Of a stretch of DNA of 64,000 nt, positions 52,342 through 61,306 are shown in pieces. The notes beneath the pieces are model-generated. The model was not told the origin of the DNA, searched no databases, and worked only from the letters and a program-made list of their open reading frames with translations. Position 1 is the stretch's first letter. Each line of letters begins with the position of its first letter. The position numbers and the translations under genes were made by a program. The stretch comes from Acidobacteriaceae bacterium (GTDB lineage Bacteria > Acidobacteriota > Terriglobia > Terriglobales > Acidobacteriaceae), in assembly GCA_903642265.1 (NCBI GenBank), contig CAHJWN010000010.1, positions 1-64,000 on the forward strand, read 5' to 3'.

Positions 52342-53013
52342 GTGGTCAAGGCAGTGCTATGCGACATTGATGGAACGCTGGTGGAAAGTAACTGGTTGCA
52401 TGCAGCGGCGTGGAAAGATGCGTTGCAGGTTGCGGATCTCACGGTCGAGCTTGAAGAGGTCCGGCGCCAGATCGGCAAGGGCGGTGACGAGCTGATCCCT
52501 GTCTTTGTGCCTTGGTGGAAGCGCGCCGCAATCGAGGAGCCGCTGAAGGCGTACCGCAAACAGCTGTTTCTTATCAAGTATCTCGACCAGGTAAAGCCGT
52601 TCCCACACGTACGCGACTTGATGCTTCGCATGCAGCATCAGGGCATTCGTATCTCGCTCGCCTCTTCTGCCGATCAGGAGCAGCTTGAGGCATATAAGAA
52701 GATTGCGAACATCGATGACCTTGTGGAGAAGAGCACCTCGGCTGACGATGCTGACAAGTCAAAGCCACATCCAGATATCTTTCAGGCAGCGCTCAAGAAG
52801 CTTGATCTGAATCCAAACGATGTCCTTGCCCTAGGAGACACGCCCTACGATGCTGAGGCTGCAGGAAAAGCAGGCATCTGGACCGTAGGCGTGACTACCG
52901 GAGGGTGGAGCAAACAGGACCTGAAATTTGCCGGGTGCGTTGAGGTGTACAAGGACGTGGCAGAACTACTTGCGAACTTCGAATCAAGCCCGTTCTGCCG
53001 CAAGGACGCTTAG
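52342..53013 (+). CDS. HAD superfamily hydrolase (phosphoglycolate phosphatase/phosphoglucomutase-like)
   Basis: A 223-residue cytoplasmic enzyme with a Rossmann-like HAD core. The nucleophile motif is CDIDGTLVES (Asp8, Asp10), motif II is SLASSADQ, motif III Lys is in DKSKPHPDIF, and motif IV is ALGDTPYDAEAAGKAG. A helical cap (about 17-80) makes it a C1-type phosphatase or mutase. The substrate is unknown. It starts with GTG after a GAGGTAG ribosome site. Divergent from rluB, with 190 bases between. Confidence 0.88.
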   Translation: MVKAVLCDIDGTLVESNWLHAAAWKDALQVADLTVELEEVRRQIGKGGDELIPVFVPWWKRAAIEEPLKAYRKQLFLIKYLDQVKPFPHVRDLMLRMQHQGIRISLASSADQEQLEAYKKIANIDDLVEKSTSADDADKSKPHPDIFQAALKKLDLNPNDVLALGDTPYDAEAAGKAGIWTVGVTTGGWSKQDLKFAGCVEVYKDVAELLANFESSPFCRKDA

Positions 53014-53201
53014 AGGTTGTTGGTGTCAATGGCCGGAGTTCTCTGCAAGCCATCCGGAGCGGGCTTCAACGGCTGATCTGGCGCGTATTCGTTATCCCCT
53101 TCAGGCGTCGCGACTGTGCTGGGCTCATTATCCTGGGGGTTGTTTGGTGAGTCTTTTGTGTTGGGCGCTGGATCGAGGTTCAAGTTAAGTTCGTTGGTCA
53201 T
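53010..53201 (-). CDS. Small acidic protein downstream of scpB
   Basis: A 63-residue Pro/Asn/Asp-rich, low-complexity chain (MTNELNLNLDPAPNTKDSPNN start). Its ATG overlaps the scpB stop by 4 bases (ATGA), which suggests translational coupling. It has no family I recognise and is probably disordered. It overlaps the end of the HAD gene on the other strand by 4 bases. Confidence 0.5.
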   Translation of the reverse strand: MTNELNLNLDPAPNTKDSPNNPQDNEPSTVATPEGDNEYAPDQPLKPAPDGLQRTPAIDTNNL

Positions 53202-54328
53202 AATGGCCGATTGGATTCAGCGGCCTCTTCTTCGGTTTGCTCGCGCTGCAACTCCGCGTCCATGGCAGGAGAATCGAAGGGAGTTTCTTCACCCGCCGCC
53301 TGCGAGTAGTCGGGAGGTAAGCCGGTAATGCGACCGTCAGTGATGACTTCATCGGCGAGTGTTTCGCCGGGAACGCCGATGGATGATCGGTCGGATTCTT
53401 CGAGCGGCATGCTGTTGCCGTCGGATTGTGGCTCTACTTCGCTGCTTTCCACTTCGAGGTCGTTCGGTGATTCTGGAATCTCTCGTGGCATGGGAATCTC
53501 CTCCTGGACAGGCTCTGAGAAGGTGTCGGCGAGTTCGCCCGCCATCTTCTCAAATTCTTCGATGCTAGGCAGCTCGGAGACGTCTTTGAGGCCGAAGCGA
53601 AGAAGGAAGTCGCGGGTGGTTTTATAAAGGATTGGCCGACCAATCACCTGCTTCCGGCCGGCAGTGGTAATCAGCTTCCTTGCCATCAAGGATCCGAGGA
53701 CGCCACCGGAGTCGACCCCGCGGATCTCGGAGATCTCAGGAGCGGTAACGGGTTGTTTGTAAGCCACAACGGCAAGAGTCTCGAGCGCTTGAAGCGAAAG
53801 CTTGAGCGGCGGTTTGAGTGACTTCACAAAGCCACGAACAGCGTCGTGGTATTCGGGCTTGGTGGCGAGGCGATATCCGCTTGCGACTTCGCGAATCTCT
53901 AAGCCGCGGTCAGAGGTGGCGTAATCGGCTATGAGCTCTTCGAGAATGGAGCGAAAGTATTCGCGCAGGCGGCGATCGCGTGCTTTTTCATCCTGCCTCG
54001 CTGTCTTTGGGTCAGGCGCTCCTGGATGTTCAGGAAGGGGCGAGTCTTCGGTGGGTTCCGGCTCTCCGGTAGATACGGTGTCTGTCGGTGCTGGCTCCTC
54101 CGGTGCAAGGTGGCTCGGCTGCGGAGGCGCAGACGAGCCCTGAATGTCAGCTTCGGGCAATGGAGCAGCTTCGGGCATTTCAATGTCGAGCGCCAGAAAC
54201 TGCTGGGCGGAGTCCATATGGTCGAGCTCAGCTTGCCCCTCCTGGCCGAGCAAGCCTGCTAGCTGGGCGAGCGTTACAGGTTCTTCTGACGCGTAGATGA
54301 CTGCTTCGATCTTTGCTTTAAGGCTCAT
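53198..54328 (-). CDS. scpB: Segregation and condensation protein B with long disordered inserts
   Basis: The winged-helix partner of ScpA in bacterial condensin. The first winged helix starts MSLKAKIEAVIYASEEPVTLAQLAGLLG. The second includes SGYRLATKPEYHDAVRGF, LSLQALETLAVVAYKQPVTAPEISEIRGV, and GRPILYKTTRDFLLRFGL. Between them is an acidic/Pro-rich insert of roughly 65-80 residues (about 55-125) not found in typical ScpB. After the domain there is a C-terminal acidic tail of about 110 residues. The total of 376 compares with about 180-200 normally. The position far from scpA is unusual. Confidence 0.92.
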   Translation of the reverse strand: MSLKAKIEAVIYASEEPVTLAQLAGLLGQEGQAELDHMDSAQQFLALDIEMPEAAPLPEADIQGSSAPPQPSHLAPEEPAPTDTVSTGEPEPTEDSPLPEHPGAPDPKTARQDEKARDRRLREYFRSILEELIADYATSDRGLEIREVASGYRLATKPEYHDAVRGFVKSLKPPLKLSLQALETLAVVAYKQPVTAPEISEIRGVDSGGVLGSLMARKLITTAGRKQVIGRPILYKTTRDFLLRFGLKDVSELPSIEEFEKMAGELADTFSEPVQEEIPMPREIPESPNDLEVESSEVEPQSDGNSMPLEESDRSSIGVPGETLADEVITDGRITGLPPDYSQAAGEETPFDSPAMDAELQREQTEEEAAESNRPL

Positions 54329-54421
54329 GGGTGTCAGGTGTAAGCATACCAACCGGCCGGGAACTGAGTACCTAGCGATTCGGATCCAGCGCGGAAACTG
54401 CAGAAGAAACTCCTTAAATGG

Positions 54422-54467
54422 AAATCCCCCGTTCTCAGGCCCCGGCGCCAGGAGAACAGGGGATTTT
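54422..54467 (-). terminator. Terminator-like hairpin after the phosphate transporter gene
   Basis: AAATCCCC-GTTCTC-type stem paired with GAGAACAGGGGATTT around a GC-rich loop, 13 bases beyond the PiT stop on the minus strand. The stem ends in an A/T pairing with limited T tail. Confidence 0.6.
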
Positions 54468-54479
54468 CGGTTTAGGAGG

Positions 54480-56111
54480 CTACTTAGCGATTAGATTGAA
54501 GAGCCAGAAGAGACAGCCGGATAGCAGGGCCGCGACCGGAAGGGTGAAAACCCATGCGAGTGCAATGTCCCGCAAAGTCGACATCTGCAGACCGCTTTTG
54601 TTCGCCGCCATGGTTCCGGCCACGCCTGAGGAGAGCACGTGCGTGGTTGAGACCGGAAGTCCGTAGGTATCGGCTGCCAGGATGGTGCACATGGCGACGA
54701 GCTCTGCAGATGCGCCCTGCGCGTAGGTGAGGTGCGTTTTGCCGATCTTCTCACCAACTGTTACAACGATGCGCTTCCAGCCAACCATCGTGCCAAGACC
54801 AAGCGCGAGCGCCACCGCAACCTTGACCCAGGTCGGGATGAAGCGCGTCGACTTGTCCAGAAAGCCCTTGTAGTTGCCGATGATCTTTGTATCGGCAGCG
54901 GAAAGCTTTGGGGCGTCCTTTGCTTTGCCAAGGATGCGGAAGGTCTCGCTGGTCAGATACATTTCATTACGCACGTTGGACTGCATATCTGCCGGTACGC
55001 TACCGAGAGAACCGTAGCGGGTGGCCTCGTTGTTGATGTTGTTCACCATCTGCTGCAGCGCAGGCATGACGCTGGTGTCGTACTTCTTGGTGCTGACAAA
55101 CCTCTCGAGCTCCGGACCGGGATCCTGGATGACGGCGGCGGGCTCAATGTAGTTCGAGAGCGCTCCGGCAACCTGCGTCGAGACAGCGGCAAAGGTCTGC
55201 ACTTCCTTTGCATTCACGGTGTGATTCAGCGCATAAGCGGTGGGGACGGTGCCGACGAGGATCAGCATGATGAGGCCCATGCCCTTCTGCCCGTCGTTCG
55301 AACCATGCGCGTAGGAGACACCGCCGCAGGTAAGAATCAGCAGGCAGCGGATATAGAACGGCGGTGGTGCAGAACCTTCTGGAGCCTGATAGAGACGAGG
55401 GTCTCGAGCGACCAGCTTGAAGAGGAGGAAGACCAGCGCGGCACAAACGAACCCGACAACGGGCGAGATCAGCAGTGCCTTGAAAACCTTGGTGACCTGC
55501 TCCCAATCAACGCCAGCAGTACCGGAGTTGCCCTGCATCAACTGATTGGCGATGCCGACTCCGAGGATCGAGCCGATCATGGTGTGTGAGCTGGACGCCG
55601 GAAGACCGCGCCACCAGGTAGCTAGATTCCATAGGATGGCCGCGACCAGAAGCGCAAAGACCATGGAGAAGCCAGAACCTTTAGAGACCTTAAGGATCAG
55701 CTCGACAGGAAGGAGCGTAATAATCGAGAAGGCGACGGTCCCGGAGCTAAGCAGGACCCCAATGAAATTCATAATTCCGGAGTAGACCACCGCAATGTGG
55801 GGCTCGAGCGAATGCGTGTAGATGCACGTTGCGACGGCATTTGCGGTGTCGTGGAAGCCGTTGACGAACTCAAACCCTAGAGCAATGAAGAGAGCAAGTC
55901 CGAGAAGGACGAACGGGAAGACCGAGGCGTTATGGACGATTGAGAGATCTTTCGCCAGCTTGGTCCAGATGTAAGCTACGCCTGCAACAAGCATGATCCC
56001 GAAGACTATGCCGCCGATTTTACCGGGCGAGGATTTCTTAAGTTTTTCGTCTAGGAGCGAGCCAGTAGAGGTTGCAATAGGAGCGGTGTAGCTGCGTGTG
56101 GGGGTTGCCAT
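54480..56111 (-). CDS. Inorganic phosphate transporter, PiT family
   Basis: A 543-residue inner-membrane protein with about ten to twelve helices and the duplicated PiT signatures: GFHDTANAVATCI (about 85-97) and GVSYAHGSNDGQKGMG (about 265-280). It imports phosphate, probably metal-phosphate, with proton coupling. A longer soluble loop of about 100 residues (330-430) lies between the halves. AAGGC is 9 bases before the ATG. No pho-box regulator or PhoU-like gene is adjacent. Confidence 0.93.
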   Translation of the reverse strand: MATPTRSYTAPIATSTGSLLDEKLKKSSPGKIGGIVFGIMLVAGVAYIWTKLAKDLSIVHNASVFPFVLLGLALFIALGFEFVNGFHDTANAVATCIYTHSLEPHIAVVYSGIMNFIGVLLSSGTVAFSIITLLPVELILKVSKGSGFSMVFALLVAAILWNLATWWRGLPASSSHTMIGSILGVGIANQLMQGNSGTAGVDWEQVTKVFKALLISPVVGFVCAALVFLLFKLVARDPRLYQAPEGSAPPPFYIRCLLILTCGGVSYAHGSNDGQKGMGLIMLILVGTVPTAYALNHTVNAKEVQTFAAVSTQVAGALSNYIEPAAVIQDPGPELERFVSTKKYDTSVMPALQQMVNNINNEATRYGSLGSVPADMQSNVRNEMYLTSETFRILGKAKDAPKLSAADTKIIGNYKGFLDKSTRFIPTWVKVAVALALGLGTMVGWKRIVVTVGEKIGKTHLTYAQGASAELVAMCTILAADTYGLPVSTTHVLSSGVAGTMAANKSGLQMSTLRDIALAWVFTLPVAALLSGCLFWLFNLIAK

Positions 56112-56252
56112 AGGTATTTGCCTTGTAGTTTCAATGGATGGGCGTTGACTACAAAGCTAGGCGAAGTTTGCGAACGGAGTGTTACGGGAGTGTGAAGTGT
56201 GAGCGAGTTACTAAAGACTTGTTCTTGGCGCAAATGCGACTTCCCGGGGAGA

Positions 56253-56591
56253 TCAAAACTCCTGGAAGTCTCCGCCAGAGGAGTACTGGCCTGCGACTGG
56301 GGTCTCAACGTCTTCCTCGCGAACCGAGGCACGCAGGATGATGCCGCTCTCGAACTCGATCTCAATGGCCTCTCCTTCTTCAAGAGTTGCGGCGGTTACA
56401 TCTTCGGCGATGATGCCGCAGAGATGATTGCGGTACTCCGGCTCACCGAAGGCGTAGGACCCCTCTTCGCGGAAAACATCGGGCCACGCAAAGAAGGTGA
56501 GGGTAGGACCATCGAAATGGAGGATCAGGTGGTCCTGAATGAACTCGACCGAGGTGAGTTCCTGGCCGACGAGAGCGCTAAGGTCAGGCAT
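56253..56591 (-). CDS. Hypothetical protein, 112 residues
   Basis: A small soluble, acidic, beta-rich protein beginning MPDLSALVGQELTSVEFIQDH. It contains LHFDGPTLTFFAWPDVFR and IEFESGIILRASVREED, the pattern of a small immunity-like or DUF6188-type beta domain, but no family can be assigned firmly. The in-frame extension to 56711 is rejected because GAGG lies about 9 bases before the ATG at 56591. It lies between the PiT gene and gcvH, on the same strand. Confidence 0.6.
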   Translation of the reverse strand: MPDLSALVGQELTSVEFIQDHLILHFDGPTLTFFAWPDVFREEGSYAFGEPEYRNHLCGIIAEDVTAATLEEGEAIEIEFESGIILRASVREEDVETPVAGQYSSGGDFQEF

Positions 56592-56664
56592 GGTGCGTCG
56601 CCTCATATTGCACGTGTATAGGTTCTTCGCTGAGCTCAGAAGGACGGCAACAGCGAGGTGCGGC

Positions 56665-57054
56665 CTAGTGGCCAGTCTCTTCGCTGGTAAAGGCTTCGTA
56701 GGCGGCCGCATCGAGCAGAGCCTCAGCCTGCGATGGGTCCGAGATGGTCAGCTTCATGATCCAGGTGGTGTTGGCGTCGGCATTGATGGTCTCGGGCGCG
56801 GAGGTGAGGGCTTCGTTGATCTCGGTGACGATGCCTGAGACCGGGGTGTAGATGTCAGAGACAGATTTGACCGATTCAATGGAGCCGAAGGTAGATCCGG
56901 CTTCGAGGGTGTCACCTACCTTGGGAAGCTCGACGAAGACGATATCGCCGAGGGAGTGCTGGGCGTAGTCGGTAATGCCGATCGAGCCGGTCGTGCCCTC
57001 GATCGAGAGCCACTCGTGCTGCTTGGTGTACTTATAGGTTGCCGGGTAGGACAT
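56665..57054 (-). CDS. gcvH: Glycine cleavage system H protein
   Basis: The lipoyl-carrying shuttle of the glycine cleavage system. The 129-residue chain starts MSYPATYKYTKQHEWLSI, then ITDYAQHSLGDIVFVELPKVG. The lipoyl Lys lies in IESVKSVSDIYTPVSG. GGAG is about 11 bases before the ATG at 57054. The upstream frame extension is not used. gcvT is encoded 3 kb away with two unrelated genes between, and gcvP is outside the window. Confidence 0.96.
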   Translation of the reverse strand: MSYPATYKYTKQHEWLSIEGTTGSIGITDYAQHSLGDIVFVELPKVGDTLEAGSTFGSIESVKSVSDIYTPVSGIVTEINEALTSAPETINADANTTWIMKLTISDPSQAEALLDAAAYEAFTSEETGH

Positions 57055-57201
57055 GATCTTGGTTATCTCCAACTGAGATTGTAGCGTCTGGCAGCAGATC
57101 GGACGTAAGACGCGCTGACCCGCTTTGTTGCGACCCATCCCAGGGTGCTGTTCGGCCAATGGTAAGACGTGTTAGCGTTGGCGGCTGGGAGACCCACATC
57201 G

Positions 57202-58260
57202 ATGACACGTTTGATCCCAAAGCGGATGTCGTATTTGGTATTACTTTCGGTTTGTGCCGGGAGCGGATTGGCACAGGAGCCGAAGATGAAAAATAGCAGC
57301 ACGATTGGACCGGATGGGACGGCTTATGTGACGCGAGTCGTCCCGGTGCCGATGACCATCAGCCCGGAGGCGCAGAAGCAACTGGCGCAGGTGACGTCGG
57401 ACACTGAGGTGCCGACGACGCTGGAGCAGCGACGCACAGGAACCGACAAGTGGCAGGCGGGAGCGGGCGAACTTTCCAAGCGGATGTATCCGGCGAACGT
57501 TGAGCCAGGGACGATTGCAGGTGTGCCGGTGCGGTTTGTCAATCCGCTAACCATGGCTGAGGAAAAGCGCGATCGGGTGCTGATCAACCTTCATGGCGGC
57601 GGATTCAACTCAGACTCTGGTTCGCTTACAGAGACCATACCCATTGCAAATCTGACGGGAATTAAGGTGGTGGCGGTGCTCTACCGCCTTGCGCCGGAGC
57701 ACCCGTTTCCGGCGGCGCTTGACGATGCTGTAGCGGTCTATAAGGAGCTGCTGAAGACGTACAAGCCGAGCCACATTGGCATCTATGGAACCTCGGCGGG
57801 GGCGATCCTTACGGCGGAAGTAACGGTGAAGCTGAAGCAGTCAGGGCTGCCGCTGCCGGGGGTGACGGGCATCTTCTCCGGCATGGGAGACTTCAGCCGG
57901 ACGGGCGACTCGATTGCGCTCTATGCGTTGAACGGCTTTTCAGGGCATCTCGATCCACCCAAGCCGGTCAGCACCGGCGGTGAATATACGGGGAGCACGG
58001 ACAAGAAAGATCCGGTGCTGTCGCCGATCTTTGCCGACCTGTCGGGACTTCCACCAACGTTGTTTGTGACAAGCGGGCGAGACCTGCTGGTAAGCGGGAC
58101 GACGACGCTGCACCGGGCTTATTTGCGGGCCGGGGTGGACGCGCACCTGGTGGAGTTCGAAGGTCTGCCTCACGCCTTCTGGAACAATCCGGAACTGCCT
58201 GAGTCGAAGGAAGCAGACCAGATCATGGCCAGATTTCTGGAAGGGCATCTCGGGCGATAG
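57202..58260 (+). CDS. Secreted alpha/beta hydrolase, hormone-sensitive-lipase-like esterase
   Basis: A 352-residue protein with a signal peptide (MTRLIPKRMSYLVLLSVCAGSGLAQ). The HGGGF oxyanion motif is near residue 135, the nucleophile Ser is in GTSAG, an Asp lies in SGRDLLVSGTT and the His in EGLPHAFW. These are the HSL (family IV) signatures. It probably cleaves short-chain esters in the periplasm or outside. The ATG at 57202 is preferred: GGGAGA lies 11 bases upstream and it begins the signal peptide. Confidence 0.9.
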   Translation: MTRLIPKRMSYLVLLSVCAGSGLAQEPKMKNSSTIGPDGTAYVTRVVPVPMTISPEAQKQLAQVTSDTEVPTTLEQRRTGTDKWQAGAGELSKRMYPANVEPGTIAGVPVRFVNPLTMAEEKRDRVLINLHGGGFNSDSGSLTETIPIANLTGIKVVAVLYRLAPEHPFPAALDDAVAVYKELLKTYKPSHIGIYGTSAGAILTAEVTVKLKQSGLPLPGVTGIFSGMGDFSRTGDSIALYALNGFSGHLDPPKPVSTGGEYTGSTDKKDPVLSPIFADLSGLPPTLFVTSGRDLLVSGTTTLHRAYLRAGVDAHLVEFEGLPHAFWNNPELPESKEADQIMARFLEGHLGR

Positions 58261-58321
58261 TGCGCCGAGCTTAGTGGCACAAACGGGCGACAGTTTGCAG
58301 TGGTTTGCCCATCAATCATCT

Positions 58322-58366
58322 GCCCACCAGGAGTTGCGCAGCGCCTGGATCAACGACCTGGTGGGC
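58322..58366. terminator. Hairpin between convergent esterase and MATE genes
   Basis: A 10-bp perfect stem GCCCACCAGG/CCTGGTGGGC around a 25-base loop, in the 164-base convergent gap. It could stop transcription from both sides, though a long T-run is absent. Confidence 0.5.
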
Positions 58367-58424
58367 TTGTGACTTTCGTTTCTGGCCACAAGGCGCCCGC
58401 TCTTTAAGGCGTGGAGAGCTCAAT

Positions 58425-59840
58425 TTAGATTTTCTGCTTCGCCCAACTGCCTCTGCGGAACAGGTACAGGCTGGTGAGAACGACGGTGAACTGTGCAACC
58501 ACGACGGACCAATAGACTCCATTGACTTGCATGGCGGTGTGCATCGCGAGAAACCATGCCAGCGGGATTTCAAGGATCCAGAAGCCGAAGAGGTTGACGT
58601 ACGTCGGCGTAAGTGTGTCGCCGGAGCCGTTGAACGCCGCCATCAGCACCATTCCATAAGCGAAGGCGATGTTGCCGCAGCTGAAGATGCGCAGGCAGGG
58701 AACTGCGGTACGCAGGACCTCCGGATCGGAGGTAAACAGGCGAAGGATGAAAGGCGCAAAGGCGATGAAAACGACGCCCACTGAGCCAAGGAAGACCATG
58801 TTCCACAAGCCGGTGCGCCAGACCGCGTTGCGGGCGCGGTCAGTATGGCCAGCGCCGAGGTTCTGGCCGACGAGAGTGGCTGCGGCGTTGCTCAGCCCCC
58901 ATGACGGCAGGATGGCGAAGATGACGATGCGGATTGCAATGGTGTAGGCGGCAAGCGCCGGCGCTCCGAAGAGGCTGACAATGCGGACAAGAGCGATCCA
59001 GCTCGCCTGCCCGACAAGAAATTGCAGAATTCCAGTAATAGAGACTTTCAGCAATCGCCACATCACGGCAACGTTGAGCCGGAGATGGCAGGCAAGGATG
59101 CAGAGGCGTTCCGTACCGCGGAAGAGCCGGTAGAACTGGTAGAGGACACCGATGCCGCGACCGGTGAAGGTGGCGAGCGCGGCACCGGTGACTCCCATGT
59201 GTGGAATAGGTCCGAGACCAAAGATGAAGATAGGGTCGAGGATGAGGTTGAGGATGTTCGAAACCCAGAGCAGACGCATGGCGATTGCTGCGTCTCCCGT
59301 GCCGCGAAAGATTGCGTTGTTGAGGAAAAGCATCAGCACGACGCCCGAGCCGCCGAGCGCAATGCGCATATAACTGGTGCCGCTCGCGATGATGGCGGGT
59401 GTCGCGCCCATGGCGGCGAGGAGCTTTGGGGCAAGAAAGAAGAACGGCAAACCGAGGACGACGGAAGCAAGAAGGCCGAGGATGATCGCCTGGACTGCGG
59501 AGATGGCCGCGCCATCGGCATCTTTTTCACCGATTCTCCGCGCGACCATGGCGGTTGTGGACATGCTGAGCCCAAGGCCGACGGCGAAGACGAGAGTCAG
59601 TATGGATTCAGTAAGCCCGACGGTGGCGATGGCATTCGGACCAAGGCGGCTGACCCAGAAAACATCCACGACAGCGAAAAGCGATTCAAGCACCATCTCC
59701 AACACCATGGGAATGGCGAGCAGGAGAATAGACCGGTTGAGACTGCCGGTGGTGTAGTCCTGGTGGCTGCCGCGCAATGCCTCTTTGATGGATTGCCAGA
59801 GAGTCGGCGCAGGCGCTGCAATCGAGGCTTGTTCAGTCAT
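58425..59840 (-). CDS. MATE family multidrug/cation antiporter
   Basis: A 471-residue inner-membrane protein with twelve predicted helices, in the MATE fold of two six-helix bundles. LLLAIPMVLEMVLESLFAVVDVFWVSRLG at the first bundle, the internal repeat at ILQFLVGQASWIALVRIVSLFG, and VGQNLGAGHTDRARNAV are family features. It should export drugs, cations or metabolites in exchange for H+ or Na+. The substrate is unknown. Confidence 0.92.
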   Translation of the reverse strand: MTEQASIAAPAPTLWQSIKEALRGSHQDYTTGSLNRSILLLAIPMVLEMVLESLFAVVDVFWVSRLGPNAIATVGLTESILTLVFAVGLGLSMSTTAMVARRIGEKDADGAAISAVQAIILGLLASVVLGLPFFFLAPKLLAAMGATPAIIASGTSYMRIALGGSGVVLMLFLNNAIFRGTGDAAIAMRLLWVSNILNLILDPIFIFGLGPIPHMGVTGAALATFTGRGIGVLYQFYRLFRGTERLCILACHLRLNVAVMWRLLKVSITGILQFLVGQASWIALVRIVSLFGAPALAAYTIAIRIVIFAILPSWGLSNAAATLVGQNLGAGHTDRARNAVWRTGLWNMVFLGSVGVVFIAFAPFILRLFTSDPEVLRTAVPCLRIFSCGNIAFAYGMVLMAAFNGSGDTLTPTYVNLFGFWILEIPLAWFLAMHTAMQVNGVYWSVVVAQFTVVLTSLYLFRRGSWAKQKI

Positions 59841-60006
59841 CGGGTGAGGCTATGGTAGCGCGAGGCAATGAAATCTGCTTCAGGCAGTGGAGGCGTCGAC
59901 ACAAAAGCGTCCACGGAAGACCTGATAGCCTTCGGTCTTGTCGCAAGAAGGGAAGTGTGGATCTATGAAGAAAGCAACTCCCCGCGCGCGGTGGAAGCGT
60001 GACAAG

Positions 60007-61158
60007 CTAAGCAACTTTCTTCTGCCGCTTGTAAAAGGGCAATGGGACTACCTTTGCGGTGACTAATTGACCGCGAATTTCAACAGTCAGTTCGGTGTCG
60101 AATGTGGCGAACTCGGGGGTAACAAAGGCCATGGCAATAGCCTTCTTAAGGAAGGGCGAAGGGCCGCCGCTGGTGATCTCGCCGATGCGGACGCCTTCTG
60201 TGTTGCAGACGGGATACCCATCTCGGCCAAATCCTCGCCCGGTGATTTCAAGGCCAACCAGCTTGCGCTCAGGCCCGCGAGCTTCCTGGATTGCAAGTAA
60301 CGCGTCACGACCAACGAACTGGCCCTTGTCGAGCTTGGCGTAGCGACCAAGATTGGCTTCGAAGACGTTGATTGTGTCTGAGATCTCGTGGCCGTAGAGT
60401 GCCATGCCGGCTTCAAGACGAAGGGTGTTGCGTGCGCCAAGGCCGCAGGGCATGATGCCGAACTCAGCACCGGCAGCGAGGACTTCGCCCCAGACTCGGC
60501 TGCTGGTGGGCTCGTCGGCAGGTATGTAGATCTCAAAGCCATCTTCGCCGGTGTAGCCGGTGCGGGCAATCATCACGTTGTGGATGCCGCATACCTGGCC
60601 CCAGGTGAACCGATAGTTCTTGATCATGGAGAGATCGGTGGACGTCAGCTTCTCCAGCGTCTCCGCCGCACGCGGACCCTGGATGGCAAGCTGTGTGTAG
60701 TAGTCGGAGAAGTCATTAATGTGCACGCCCGGCATATGGCCGATGGTCTTGCGGACCCATTGAACGTCCTTCTCACGCGTCCCGGCATTGATGACGATCA
60801 AATAGTCATTATCGGAAAGCTTGTGGACGATCACATCATCCACAAACGCCCCGTCAGGGTGAAGCATGGCCGAGTACTGGGCCTGGCCAACGGCGAGCTT
60901 CGAGGCATCATTCATGCAGAGCTGTTGGATGGCAGCGAGCGAGCCGGGTCCGCGAAGCTGGATATCGCCCATGTGCGACACATCGAAGAGGCCAACGGCG
61001 GTGCGCACGGCCATGTGCTCGGCGATGAGGCCGGAGTATTCGACGGGCATGTCCCAGCCGCCGAAGTCGACCATTTTGGCGCGGGCGGCACGGTGCGTCA
61101 CGTTGAGAGAGGTCTGTCGGAGAAGCTGGCGAGGGGTAGGAGTGGCAAGGGTTTCCAT
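60007..61158 (-). CDS. gcvT: Aminomethyltransferase (glycine cleavage T protein)
   Basis: It transfers the methylene group from lipoyl-H protein to tetrahydrofolate, releasing ammonia. The 383-residue protein has VDFGGWDMPVEYSG, DVSHMGDIQLRGPG, VDDVIVHKLSDNDYLIVINAG, YTGEDGFEIYIP and LEAGMALYGHEI. The C-terminal domain ends in RKKVA. AGAAGGA is 6 bases before the ATG. The gene is read in the same direction as gcvH but separated from it by esterase and MATE genes, so it probably has its own promoter. Confidence 0.96.
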   Translation of the reverse strand: METLATPTPRQLLRQTSLNVTHRAARAKMVDFGGWDMPVEYSGLIAEHMAVRTAVGLFDVSHMGDIQLRGPGSLAAIQQLCMNDASKLAVGQAQYSAMLHPDGAFVDDVIVHKLSDNDYLIVINAGTREKDVQWVRKTIGHMPGVHINDFSDYYTQLAIQGPRAAETLEKLTSTDLSMIKNYRFTWGQVCGIHNVMIARTGYTGEDGFEIYIPADEPTSSRVWGEVLAAGAEFGIMPCGLGARNTLRLEAGMALYGHEISDTINVFEANLGRYAKLDKGQFVGRDALLAIQEARGPERKLVGLEITGRGFGRDGYPVCNTEGVRIGEITSGGPSPFLKKAIAMAFVTPEFATFDTELTVEIRGQLVTAKVVPLPFYKRQKKVA

Positions 61159-61306
61159 GTGGTTCCTTCTCCCGTAGCCGGGATCTTAAGGGTAGCACTT
61201 TGTAAATGTGCGTCGCCGCGAAGGTACGCAACGCAGGACTTGGTAGATGACCTTGCTCCCGGCATCTGTGCGTGCTCAGCCCTCAAGAATGTGCTGGCTC
61301 CTCGCG

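Noticed and set aside
61159-61306. Glycine riboswitch upstream of gcvT
   Set aside because: I looked for the GGAGAG / CGCCGAAG / AGCAA-type core on the minus strand and did not find it in order.
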